A stretch of DNA of 64,000 nucleotides, taken from contig CALFMO010000007.1 of the NCBI GenBank assembly GCA_937879855.1, forward strand, positions 248,001 through 312,000. The letters are read 5' to 3'. Each line of letters starts with the position of its first letter. Positions within the stretch are counted from its first letter, which is position 1. The notes under the pieces are model-generated. The model ran no database searches. It had not been told where the DNA came from and saw only the letters and a program-made list of their open reading frames with translations. This stretch comes from an uncultured Acidobacteriaceae bacterium (lineage in GTDB: Bacteria > Acidobacteriota > Terriglobia > Terriglobales > Acidobacteriaceae). Positions 45,521 to 54,219 of this stretch are shown piece after piece. The position numbers were made by a program, and so were the translations under genes.

Positions 45521-47113
45521 CTATGCGACGTTCAACTGTGTCAGGGCATTCTCCTGGGCACGATTGGGCATGGGTTCTACTTCTGGGTTCGGTGCACGCG
45601 GAGGCAAGTTTTTGAGAACTGGAATCGGTACGGACGGTGTCGTTGGCGTCGCGGAAACCTTCGAGACCGCTTTGCTTTTCCGCCGCGGCTTCTTTTCTTC
45701 TGGCGGCTTAATTCCGACTGCAGTCCCCAGTTCCACGAAGCTTTCCATCAACAGCTTTTCGAGCCTGCGAAGATCAGGCGCGGCATGCACGTCCCCGCTG
45801 AAGCCGAAGTACACCATGCCGTTATAGCTCAGGATGGCGCAATTCACCGCCATCTCGCCTCCGATTGGAACGTAGGGATAGCAATGCAGCATTTTATGGC
45901 CGAGCAGGTACAGGGGGAATTGCGGACCCGGCACATTGGTGCAAACCATGTTGAAAGGCGTGATGGGCAATTGACTGACGATCGGTCCGGCCAGACCTTG
46001 CACCGACGTCGGGAACATCCCGATCAAGCCGCCCGCCAGGCTGACCAGCTCGGCGGCGTGCATGCGTTTGAGAAATTCCGTTCGCTGATGAACCGCAGCC
46101 AGCAACTTCCTCGGCTGTCGAATGTCGAGCGGGATTGTGACGGGAACCAGCGAAATGCGGTTCCCCAAGTCCGACGCGTTGCCATCGCCGCGCAAATTAA
46201 CGGGAACCATGATCCGCAACAGCTTTCCCTTAACGCGTTCGCCGTGCAGTTCACAGTAGCGGCGAACCGTCGCCGTCACGAGAGTAAGAATGACGTCATT
46301 AATGCTGGCGCCTGATTTGTGCCGGATGGCCTTAACTTCCGGCAGGGAAATCTCAGCGCAGGCAAATTTTTGAGGTCCTTTGTAAATGACATTGAAGCGT
46401 AGACGCTCGGTGAAAGCTGTAATTTCTGGAAACAAATTTGCAAACTCGTCACTGGCCACGCTTTCACCATTCGCAGCGGTGCGTTCTGTCATCGTCAGAA
46501 GATCGGCCATCGCGGAAAGAATGCGCTTCACGAAATCGGAATATGAATCCACGAATCCGGCCGTAAGCGAGGTCAAGGTGTCTCGGGGCGGCGGAACCCG
46601 GAACTTAATCTTTTTCTTTGGCAGGCGCGGCGCTTCCGGGCTCGCATCCAGCAGCGTGTTCAGGATACCTACCCCTGCAATGCCGTCCGTCAGGCAGTGA
46701 TGCATGCGCAAAATGATTCCGGTTCGATCGCCCTTCAGCCCGCCGACCGCCGTTATGTCCCACAGCGGATGCTGCCGGTCCATTACGTTGCTGAACAGCT
46801 TCCCGGCAAGCGCCTTCAACTCAATGTCCGTGCCGTGTTTGAGTTGCACCTCGCGCACGTGTCGCCGAAGATCAAACCCTGGATCGTATTCCCAACTGGG
46901 AAGGCCCAAGCCAAACGGCGCCGGCACGACGCGCTTGAGAAAGCGAGGAAGAATTGACAGTTTTGACTCGACGTACTGAAGGCAGTCTTCAATCGCCAGT
47001 TGACCCTCGAAGATGCAAACGCTCGCCACATTCAGCGGCATTCCTTCGCGTTCGAGGTGCAGGAAGACCGTGTCTCCCCAGGAAAGGCGATCACTCTGTT
47101 GATGGTTCTGCAT
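45521..47113 (-). CDS. Wax ester synthase/diacylglycerol acyltransferase (WS/DGAT)
   Basis: A 530-residue bifunctional acyltransferase that esterifies fatty alcohols or diacylglycerol with acyl-CoA, producing storage lipid. The catalytic HHxxxDG is intact (His138, His139, Asp143 in MHHCLTDG). SWGDTVFLHLE at the N-terminus and NVPGPQFPLYLLG in the second half are family marks. The ATG at 47113 is chosen because AGGAGAG lies five to six bases upstream; the frame runs further up into the STAS gene without conservation. A basic, Pro-rich tail of about 60 residues follows the domain (KPRRKSKAVSK). Confidence 0.93.
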   Translation of the reverse strand: MQNHQQSDRLSWGDTVFLHLEREGMPLNVASVCIFEGQLAIEDCLQYVESKLSILPRFLKRVVPAPFGLGLPSWEYDPGFDLRRHVREVQLKHGTDIELKALAGKLFSNVMDRQHPLWDITAVGGLKGDRTGIILRMHHCLTDGIAGVGILNTLLDASPEAPRLPKKKIKFRVPPPRDTLTSLTAGFVDSYSDFVKRILSAMADLLTMTERTAANGESVASDEFANLFPEITAFTERLRFNVIYKGPQKFACAEISLPEVKAIRHKSGASINDVILTLVTATVRRYCELHGERVKGKLLRIMVPVNLRGDGNASDLGNRISLVPVTIPLDIRQPRKLLAAVHQRTEFLKRMHAAELVSLAGGLIGMFPTSVQGLAGPIVSQLPITPFNMVCTNVPGPQFPLYLLGHKMLHCYPYVPIGGEMAVNCAILSYNGMVYFGFSGDVHAAPDLRRLEKLLMESFVELGTAVGIKPPEEKKPRRKSKAVSKVSATPTTPSVPIPVLKNLPPRAPNPEVEPMPNRAQENALTQLNVA

Positions 47114-47151
47114 TACAACTCTCCTAGTCGCTCGCCCCGCGAGCGTGGTTC

Positions 47152-47427
47152 TCAATTCACAAAAGAAAACCGACGCGTCAGCTTCACCAGCTTGAGGACT
47201 TTATAGACCTCGACGTTCACGCCGCGTAAATTAACCTTGACGTTCTTCCCCTCGGCGATGCTGGCAAGCTCTTCCATCGCTCTTAGCGCACTCCCGTCAA
47301 TTCGGAGCACGGACGACAAATCCAGAGTAACCTCGCGCTCCGTGCCATCCAACTTCTCTCCAGCCTCCCTCAGAGTGGGAACGATTCGCGCTTCATCGAC
47401 GTTTAGAAAGACAGCAGTCATTGCCAT
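47152..47427 (-). CDS. Small STAS-domain protein
   Basis: A stand-alone STAS domain of about 91 residues. The EVTLDLSSVLRIDGSALRAMEEL segment matches the strand-helix unit of anti-sigma-factor antagonists. The residue after the Asp is Gly rather than the usual phosphorylatable Ser (IDGSA in place of xDSSG), so regulation by a serine kinase may be lost or shifted to the next Ser. The exact start is uncertain: Met codons at 47439, 47427 and 47421 are in frame. It lies between adhE and the WS/DGAT gene in one direction with short gaps. Its partner is unknown. Confidence 0.75.
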   Translation of the reverse strand: MAMTAVFLNVDEARIVPTLREAGEKLDGTEREVTLDLSSVLRIDGSALRAMEELASIAEGKNVKVNLRGVNVEVYKVLKLVKLTRRFSFVN

Positions 47428-47443
47428 AAGCTTCACCATTTCC

Positions 47444-50107
47444 CTACACAGTTTGTGGCTGAGACGCGGCACCCTTCGCCACGCCTCGTCCTTCATAAGC
47501 TTTCCAGAACAGTTCAACCAGTTCCGACATCAGCGGCATGCGAGGGTTCGAACGCCACGAAGGATCGTCAAAAGCGATGCCGGCGAGTTCGGGCACCGCG
47601 CGCTCGAACTGTTCCCTCGAAATTCCCAACTCCGCGATCGATTTTGGAAATCCCAACTGATCGAGCAATTGTTCCGTGGCCTGAATCAGGTTTTTTACCT
47701 TCTCGTCCACCGTATGACCGCCCAACCCGAGCAAGTCCGCGACCGTGGCGTACTTCTTGTGCGCTACATATCCTTGCGTGTAAGGCGACGGCATGAACTT
47801 AGTCGGAACCGCCGCGTTATACGCCATCACGTGCGGCAGCATGAGCGCGTTGGCGCGCCCGTGCGGCACTCCAAAGCGCGCACCGAAAGCATGGGCCAGC
47901 GCGTGATTCACTCCCACTGACGCGTTCGAGAAGGCCATCGCCGCAATGCAGGCCGCATTGTGCATCATGCAGCGCGCCTCTTCATCGTGCGGATGCTCGT
48001 AAGCGATTGGCAAATACTTGAACACCAGCCGAATCGCTTGCATGGCGTTGGAATCGGTATAAGGCGATGCATAGTTCGACACTCCCGCTTCCAAGGCGTG
48101 GGTCAGGCAATCAATTCCCGTATCCGCAGTCAGGCCCTTCGGCATCGACATCACAAACTGTGGGTCGACAATTGCCACGTCCGGAGTCAGCGAGTAATCG
48201 GCGAGCGTAACCTTGCGTCCGCTGGCCTTGTCGGTGAGCACGGCAAACGGAGTGACTTCGCTACCAGTGCCGCTGGTCGTTGACATCGCGATCAGCCGCG
48301 CCCGGTTAACCTTCTCGGTCGGATACTCCACAACCCGCTTGCGCAAATCCAAAAATGGCGCAGCCAGATATTCCAGGTCAGCCTCTGGCGACTCATACTT
48401 GAGCTTCATGATCTTCGCCGCGTCGATCACCGACCCACCGCCGAGCGCAATGATCTGGTCCGCTTTGTAGAAATTGAGCGCTTCCACTCCTTGCGAGATG
48501 ACTTTCACTTCCGGCTCTGCATCAGGAATCACCTGGACATGAATGTGAGTCTTCGGACAAATGTGCCGCCGGACGATGTCTACCATTCCCATCTGCTCCA
48601 GCAGCGGACTGGTCACGATGATGGTCGATTGCGACGGGAACTGGCGCAAATTCTCCACCGCGTTCATGTTGAAATAGATCTGGTTCGGAATGCGGAACCA
48701 CATGTGGGTTTGTGTCCTCCGCGCCAGGCGCTTGATGTTGAGGTAATGAAAGATGTTTACGTTATCGGTGGTGCTGTTGCCGCCGCCGGTTCCGCATCCG
48801 AAAGAAAACGTCGGGACCAGGTCGTTATAAACGGCGCCCAGCGCTCCGATCGACCCCGGTGAATTCACGATGATCCGCCCGGCGTTCATCACATCGCCGA
48901 ACTTGCGGATGACCTCCTCATTACGCGAGAAAATGACCGCCGTATGTCCGATCCCCCCGGCATGGTTCACATCTACGCAGACACGTAGTGCCTCGGCAAC
49001 GGATTTCGCGGGATAAACTGCGAGCACTGGGAACAACTTCTCGACCGAGAGCGGATGTTCGCGGCCTACGCCATGAATCGGCGCGATCAGCAGCTTGGTA
49101 TGGGGCTTCACCGAAAGACCGGCAAAGCGAGCGATATCAATAGCTTTCTGGCCGACGGCCATGGGCTGCATGAACCCGGTCTGCGGATCGATCACCGTGC
49201 GTTCCAGCTTCTTGGTCTCTTTCTCATTGCAAATGTGCGCGCCCAGATCCGCGAATTTCTGCAGCGCCGCGTCATAAATTTCGTCATCGATCACCACCGT
49301 CTGCTCCGACGCGCAAATGGTTCCGTTATCGAAGGTCTTCGAAACAATGATGTCGACCACCGCCGTATTCAGATCCGCAGTTTTCTCCAGGTAGACTGGC
49401 GTATTCCCTGCCCCTACACCCAAAGCCGGTTTTCCCGAACTGTAAGCCGCCTTCACCATTCCCGGCACCCCGGTCGCATCAATCAGTCCCACATCTTTGT
49501 GCTTCATCAGAAAGGCGTTATCTAGAAGGGTCGGCGATTCCAGGCAGCTAAAGACGCCTTCGGGAGCTCCATGCTTCACGGCGATCTCATACATGATCCT
49601 TACTGCTTCGGAGCAACAATGCCACGCCTTCGGATGTGGACTGAAGATCACGGCGTTCCGCGTTTTGATTGCCATGATGCACTTAAACAAGACGGTTGAC
49701 GTGGGGTTCGTAACCGGCGTGACCGAGAAGATGACGCCGATGGGTTCCGCCATCTCGATCAAATTGCGCTCTGGAAACTCGCGAATGATGCCGACCGTCC
49801 GCTTGTCCTTGATGTAGTTGTAGACGAACTCAGTGGCGACCATGTTCTTCAGGATCTTGTCTTCCAGTACTCCCAGTTTGGTTTCCTCGATCGCCAACCG
49901 CGCGAGGTGCTGCGCTTGTTCGAGTCCGGCCAAAACCATCGCCTTAACGATCCGATCGACGTCCGCTTGCGTGAATTGCGTGAAAACTGCGGCGGCAGTT
50001 TTCGCCTGATTCACCAATCCTTCGAGGTAAGCGATTCGCTCAGCGCTCAGAATCTCTACGGCCAGCGGAATTTGCACCCGCTCCTGTACTTTTTCAGTCG
50101 CGATCAT
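47444..50107 (-). CDS. adhE: Bifunctional acetaldehyde/alcohol dehydrogenase
   Basis: An 887-residue fusion enzyme. Residues 1 to about 445 form the CoA-acylating aldehyde dehydrogenase with Cys265 in NGTICASEQ. From about 475 on is the iron-dependent alcohol dehydrogenase with GGGSVIDAAK, MSTTSGTGSEVTPFA and HALAHAFGARFGVPHGRANA, where the metal-binding histidines lie. It reduces acetyl-CoA, or a longer acyl-CoA, to the alcohol with two NADH. ATG 50107 is preceded by GGAGG with a six-base gap. The 350 bases upstream contain a perfect CRP/FNR-family palindrome. It belongs to a minus-strand run with the STAS and WS/DGAT genes. Confidence 0.95.
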   Translation of the reverse strand: MIATEKVQERVQIPLAVEILSAERIAYLEGLVNQAKTAAAVFTQFTQADVDRIVKAMVLAGLEQAQHLARLAIEETKLGVLEDKILKNMVATEFVYNYIKDKRTVGIIREFPERNLIEMAEPIGVIFSVTPVTNPTSTVLFKCIMAIKTRNAVIFSPHPKAWHCCSEAVRIMYEIAVKHGAPEGVFSCLESPTLLDNAFLMKHKDVGLIDATGVPGMVKAAYSSGKPALGVGAGNTPVYLEKTADLNTAVVDIIVSKTFDNGTICASEQTVVIDDEIYDAALQKFADLGAHICNEKETKKLERTVIDPQTGFMQPMAVGQKAIDIARFAGLSVKPHTKLLIAPIHGVGREHPLSVEKLFPVLAVYPAKSVAEALRVCVDVNHAGGIGHTAVIFSRNEEVIRKFGDVMNAGRIIVNSPGSIGALGAVYNDLVPTFSFGCGTGGGNSTTDNVNIFHYLNIKRLARRTQTHMWFRIPNQIYFNMNAVENLRQFPSQSTIIVTSPLLEQMGMVDIVRRHICPKTHIHVQVIPDAEPEVKVISQGVEALNFYKADQIIALGGGSVIDAAKIMKLKYESPEADLEYLAAPFLDLRKRVVEYPTEKVNRARLIAMSTTSGTGSEVTPFAVLTDKASGRKVTLADYSLTPDVAIVDPQFVMSMPKGLTADTGIDCLTHALEAGVSNYASPYTDSNAMQAIRLVFKYLPIAYEHPHDEEARCMMHNAACIAAMAFSNASVGVNHALAHAFGARFGVPHGRANALMLPHVMAYNAAVPTKFMPSPYTQGYVAHKKYATVADLLGLGGHTVDEKVKNLIQATEQLLDQLGFPKSIAELGISREQFERAVPELAGIAFDDPSWRSNPRMPLMSELVELFWKAYEGRGVAKGAASQPQTV

Positions 50108-50457
50108 CACCTGCCTCCAGTGGGCTGGTTGGTAGCGACAGTCACCCGGTAGTGTCTGGCTCGCACATCGCGTGTCCGGATCAAAGCTCTGCGTAGGAAC
50201 CTATCGATTCTCCCTACCGCACAATTCCCTTGATCGATTCGTGAAGCGAACGATCGTGGGATTCGCGCAGGGTGGGAGCAGGACTTTCGAGGTAACGGGC
50301 GTCTGGGATCCGGCGGGCACTGTCGATCAGCCTCGTTCCCAAAGTAGAACTCCAAGCGAGGGGTAGGTCTACAACCGCTGTCACGTGAGGTTGTGACGAA
50401 CGTCACACGCTTTCGCACAGGGGAAAAACACTGCCGGCAGAGCGCCTTACAAAGCTG
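50108..50457. other. Intergenic region upstream of adhE
   Basis: A 350-base stretch without a supported gene. It carries the adhE Shine-Dalgarno (minus strand), and the CRP/FNR-type palindrome at 50392-50407 reported separately. I could not place a sigma-70 promoter with convincing spacing. Confidence 0.6.
50392..50407. promoter_or_regulatory. CRP/FNR-family operator upstream of adhE
   Basis: TGTGA, six bases (CGAACG), TCACA: a perfect five-base inverted repeat with the half-site and spacing of CRP-type regulators. A preceding T makes the left half TTGTGA, close to the HcpR/Dnr-type sites as well. It is centred about 290 bases before the adhE start codon on the minus strand, with no other gene start between. 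A regulator responding to cAMP, oxygen or redox state is inferred, but its gene is not in the window. Confidence 0.5.
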
Positions 50458-52131
50458 TCAGGCTACGGAACGGGTGTCCGTGGTAACAGAATCGTTGTTC
50501 CACGTCATCTTTCCCGCGGCAGGAATTAAGCTCATCGCGCGCTCCGCCAGCGCCGTAATGGTCAGGCTGGGATTGACACCAAGATTTGCCGCCAGAACAG
50601 ATCCATCGCAGATGTACATGTTGCGATAGCCAAAGACGCGGTGGCGCTCGTCCACCACGCCCTGCTCTGGTGAAGCTGCAATGACACAACCTCCGATACA
50701 GTGTGCTGTGCCGGGAATATCGAACAGAATCTCGGGAAGCATGCTCATGGCAGTGCCACCCGCGACCTGCGCGAATTTTTTGGCAAATTCATTTGCCTTC
50801 GGGATATAGGTTGGCACCTTGTCCCCGCGACTGACCAGCATCTTGGAGAAGGGCCAGAACCACGGCCGTTGCCATCGCATCTCGATGTGCCCCTCAAGCG
50901 CCTGCATGCAGAGCAAAACTGTGAATTCTCGCGCCCAGCCCCAGGGACGAAATAACCGCAGAGTCTTCACCGGGTGAAACAAGAAATGGCTTAGAACATT
51001 CCTCAGCCAGAGCCCGACACGCAAGGAACCTGGACGACCGTCTGTAAGCATCGTAGTGAGAAGACCCATGGTGTCGGAGCCTTTGGGATAACGCACCGCC
51101 TCGATGTGCGTATGTTCGTCGATGTAGATGCCGGAGCCAATAGCGATGCCTTGCGACAAATCTTCGGTGCAGCCCGGCACTCGCGCTCCAATGATCGATT
51201 CCGAATTTGTGCGGACGTGCTTGCCCAACCGGTCGCTGATACCTGGTAGCGAGCCGTTCTCTTTGAGCCGGAAAAGAAGCTCCATCGTGCCCAGCGACGA
51301 TGCCGAAAAGACCACCGCGCGGCAGGTGAGCCGGCCCGGTTGCTTTCGGATCCACGCCAGCGAATTCACGGTGCGAATCTCGTATCCTCCGCTGCCATCG
51401 CTCGCGCCGCCCAGCGGTTTGACGTCTACCACCTTGGTCTCTGGAAAAACCACCGCCCCATACTTCTCCGCCAGGTAGAGATAATTGAGGTCCAGCGTGT
51501 TTTTTGCCCCGTAGCGACAGCCCATCATGCAACCGCCGCAGGCGGTGCACGTGCCTCGCGGCGGACCTTCTCCGTCGAAGAATGGATCGGGAAACGTTTG
51601 GTTTGCGGCTTCACCTTCAGCCGCCTCGAAGATACCGACCCGCGTTCTGTAGAAAGTGTGGCCGAAGCCGGAAACTTCGCTGGTTCTTTTCAGAAGTTGA
51701 TCGGCGGGCCCGAGGATCTGATTCTGCGTTACTCCCAGCATGCGCGACGCAGTTTCATAGTGCTGAGGCATCTCCGACTTCCAGTCAGCCAATCCGGCCC
51801 ACGATCCGCTTTGCCAGACTTTATCTGGAGGCGGCAACAGCGTTCCCGCATAAGTGATCGATCCACCGCCCACGGCGCAACCGTGAAAGATGGTCGCGTG
51901 ACGGAAGAAACGAATTTTGAAGAAGCCGTGCAACCCAAGTTGTGGGTGCCAGAGCCAGCGCCGGATCGACCAACTTGTCCGTGGAAAAGACAGGGGCGCC
52001 CAGCGGCGCCCCATTTCAATTACGGCAACTCGATAGCCCTTCTCCACCAGTCGAAGCGCGGAAACGCTGCCTCCGAATCCGGACCCGATTACGATGAAGT
52101 CAAAATCGAATTGCGGGCTGCGAGCTGCCAT
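50458..52131 (-). CDS. GMC-family flavoprotein oxidoreductase (cholesterol-oxidase/alcohol-oxidase type)
   Basis: A 557-residue FAD enzyme. The dinucleotide loop VIGSGFGGSVSALRL near the N-terminus, GCAVGGGSITYAGTL and the C-terminal DGSVLAANLGVNPSLTITALAER support the GMC fold. It has a four-cysteine block CTACGGCMMGC near residue 200, as in cholesterol-oxidase-like bacterial members, whose role is unclear. It probably oxidises a long-chain alcohol or sterol. ATG 52131 is selected since GGGG lies about five bases upstream and the frame above it is antisense-like sequence inside the acyl-CoA dehydrogenase gene. It lies 34 bases downstream of that gene. Confidence 0.88.
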   Translation of the reverse strand: MAARSPQFDFDFIVIGSGFGGSVSALRLVEKGYRVAVIEMGRRWAPLSFPRTSWSIRRWLWHPQLGLHGFFKIRFFRHATIFHGCAVGGGSITYAGTLLPPPDKVWQSGSWAGLADWKSEMPQHYETASRMLGVTQNQILGPADQLLKRTSEVSGFGHTFYRTRVGIFEAAEGEAANQTFPDPFFDGEGPPRGTCTACGGCMMGCRYGAKNTLDLNYLYLAEKYGAVVFPETKVVDVKPLGGASDGSGGYEIRTVNSLAWIRKQPGRLTCRAVVFSASSLGTMELLFRLKENGSLPGISDRLGKHVRTNSESIIGARVPGCTEDLSQGIAIGSGIYIDEHTHIEAVRYPKGSDTMGLLTTMLTDGRPGSLRVGLWLRNVLSHFLFHPVKTLRLFRPWGWAREFTVLLCMQALEGHIEMRWQRPWFWPFSKMLVSRGDKVPTYIPKANEFAKKFAQVAGGTAMSMLPEILFDIPGTAHCIGGCVIAASPEQGVVDERHRVFGYRNMYICDGSVLAANLGVNPSLTITALAERAMSLIPAAGKMTWNNDSVTTDTRSVA

Positions 52132-52165
52132 ACAATACCCCGCGCACTGGCCGGAAGATGCGACG

Positions 52166-53959
52166 CTATGCGACCAGGTACTTGCCAGCCTCAATGACTT
52201 TCTGAGCAATACCCTGCCGCAGCGCCACTGTATTGAATGGTTCGTATTTGCACAGCCGGCGCAGGATTGCCAGTTGCGACCGCAGCATGTCTCCTTCGGC
52301 GCACGCGGCAATCACTGTCCTGGCCGCGCTTTCGATCTTCTCCATGGCGCCGGAAATATAGACGCGGGTCATGGCAATGGCATGCGCACAACCCGCATCC
52401 CCGTTCCGCGCGGCCAGTTTTTGCGCGCGCACTACAGCCGACTCCATGGCATAGGTTTCAATCGTCATGTTGGCGATTGCACCCATGATTTCCTGCTGGT
52501 CCTGGATCGCTTGCATATATTTCTGCGTAGCAATTCCCGCGGCAAACAATCCAATCTTCTTCGCCGATGCCACCAACCTCCGCTCCTGAGCCAGAGGACC
52601 TTCCTCGCCCTCCTCGGCAGTCCCAGACAAGACCTCATCCATCAGCTTCTTGATTGCTGCCATAAGTGGGAGTTGCCCGGTCATGGCACGTTTCAGCAGA
52701 AACCCAGTGATCAGCAGCCGGTTGATTTCGTTCGTGCCTTCGAAAATTCGATTCACACGAACATCCCGGTAATTGCGTTCTGCCGGATATTCCTCGACAA
52801 AACCGTACCCGCCGTAGATCTGCACCGATTCGTCGACGACGTAATCGATGAACTCCGATCCCCAGACCTTCAGAATCGAACACTCGACAGCATATTCGTC
52901 GATCACCTTGCGCACCTGTGCCATGTCTTCGTGCGCTTCCCCGAGCTGTGCAATGGCCGCGTCCATCATGCCGACAGTGCGATACGCCATCGCCTCGCCG
53001 GTGAAAATACCCGCCGCCATGTTGGCCAGCTTCTCGCGAATCAAGCCGAAATCCGCAATCACCTTCCCGAACGCCTTGCGCTGCTTGGCATATGCGATCG
53101 CGCCCTCGATGCAGTTGCGCGCCGAGCCCACGCAAGCCGCACCCAGCTTGAATCGCCCAACGTTCAGCACATTAAAGGCGATGTGGTGCCCTTTTCCAAT
53201 TTCGCCAAGCACGTTCTCCACCGGAACCTGGCAGTCGTTCAGGATCAGCGGACACGTCGAAGATCCGCGAATCCCCATCTTGTGCTCTTCTGCGCCCACT
53301 GAAAATCCGGAAAACCCGCGCTCCACAATGAACGCTGTGAATTTGTCGCCAGACACTTTCGCGAACACGATGAACAGGCCGGCGAAGCCCGCATTCGTAA
53401 TCCACATTTTCTCGCCGTTCAAAATGTAGTGCTTCCCGTCGGGTGAGAGCTTCGCCTGCGTGCGGCAATTTAGCGCATCGGATCCCGACGAGGACTCCGA
53501 CAGTGCGTACGCCCCGATAATTTCCCCGCTGGCCAGCTTCGGGAGATATTTTTTCTTTTGTTCCTCCGTCCCGAAGTAAACGATGGGAAGGGTGCCAATG
53601 CAGGTGTGCGCGCCCCACGTCGTGCTGAAGCCCCCGTACTTCGCCAGACGATCGGCGATGATGGCGGAAGTAACCTTATCCATCTGCATGCCGCCGTACT
53701 GTTCGGGAACGTCGACCCCGCTCAGCCCAAGTTCTCCTGCTTTCTTAACCAGTTCCCGGGTTATCGCGAAGTTCTTTTGCTCCATGTTCTCGATGTTGGG
53801 GACGATTTCCTTATTGGCAAATTCCTCCGCGGTTTGTGCAATGAGCAGATGCTGCTCGCTGAAATCTTCTGGAGTGAAAACATCCTCTGGCAGGCGCTCC
53901 TCGATTAGGAAGCCGCAGCCGCGGATCTTGTTAGCCGGTACTGCTGTAACCGTAGCCAT
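52166..53959 (-). CDS. Acyl-CoA dehydrogenase, very-long-chain type
   Basis: A 597-residue FAD enzyme for the first step of beta-oxidation. It has the VLCAD-like size with an extra C-terminal helical domain beyond the 380-residue core. ALSESSSGSDA and KMWITNAGFAG bind FAD and substrate. The catalytic Glu lies in RIFEGTNEINRL. AGGGAGAGGG precedes the ATG. It starts a minus-strand run of lipid- and alcohol-related genes. It may act in turnover of the fatty acids stored by the WS/DGAT product. Confidence 0.93.
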   Translation of the reverse strand: MATVTAVPANKIRGCGFLIEERLPEDVFTPEDFSEQHLLIAQTAEEFANKEIVPNIENMEQKNFAITRELVKKAGELGLSGVDVPEQYGGMQMDKVTSAIIADRLAKYGGFSTTWGAHTCIGTLPIVYFGTEEQKKKYLPKLASGEIIGAYALSESSSGSDALNCRTQAKLSPDGKHYILNGEKMWITNAGFAGLFIVFAKVSGDKFTAFIVERGFSGFSVGAEEHKMGIRGSSTCPLILNDCQVPVENVLGEIGKGHHIAFNVLNVGRFKLGAACVGSARNCIEGAIAYAKQRKAFGKVIADFGLIREKLANMAAGIFTGEAMAYRTVGMMDAAIAQLGEAHEDMAQVRKVIDEYAVECSILKVWGSEFIDYVVDESVQIYGGYGFVEEYPAERNYRDVRVNRIFEGTNEINRLLITGFLLKRAMTGQLPLMAAIKKLMDEVLSGTAEEGEEGPLAQERRLVASAKKIGLFAAGIATQKYMQAIQDQQEIMGAIANMTIETYAMESAVVRAQKLAARNGDAGCAHAIAMTRVYISGAMEKIESAARTVIAACAEGDMLRSQLAILRRLCKYEPFNTVALRQGIAQKVIEAGKYLVA

Positions 53960-54042
53960 ATTCCCTCTCCCTCAAAGCACTGGTTCGTGCGTTTGCCGTT
54001 CAGCTATGGAATCGAATAGGAGTCAGTGGAATGATCATGAAA

Positions 54043-54063
54043 TCGGCAGCTCAGCGCTGCCGA
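54043..54063. other. Inverted repeat (8-base stem)
   Basis: TCGGCAGC, a five-base loop (TCAGC), then GCTGCCGA: a perfect stem in the gap between the acyl-CoA dehydrogenase start and the first phasin gene's stop. It lies 37 bases from a second hairpin. No T-run follows on either strand, so it is not called a terminator. Confidence 0.55.
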
Positions 54064-54100
54064 AGCTCGCCTCCCAGGGATCGAGCGAATTGGCGCCTCC

Positions 54101-54123
54101 GGGCGAAAGGATTTCTTTCGCCC
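54101..54123. other. Inverted repeat (9-base stem)
   Basis: GGGCGAAAG, loop GATTT, CTTTCGCCC: a perfect nine-base stem about 100 bases after the phasin stop (minus strand) and 140 bases before the acyl-CoA dehydrogenase start. There is no T-run on the minus strand after it. It may stabilise the phasin mRNA or slow transcription. Confidence 0.6.
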
Positions 54124-54219
54124 GAAAACGCACCCGTATACGACGCACACGTAACTTCGCAGCAGACAAAGCACGTCGAACGGATCAGGCGCAGCGCTGA
54201 CGCTCTGCAAAGGCTTCGC

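Noticed and set aside
54101..54123. Rho-independent terminator for the phasin gene
   Set aside because: The stem is strong but no T-run follows on the minus strand.
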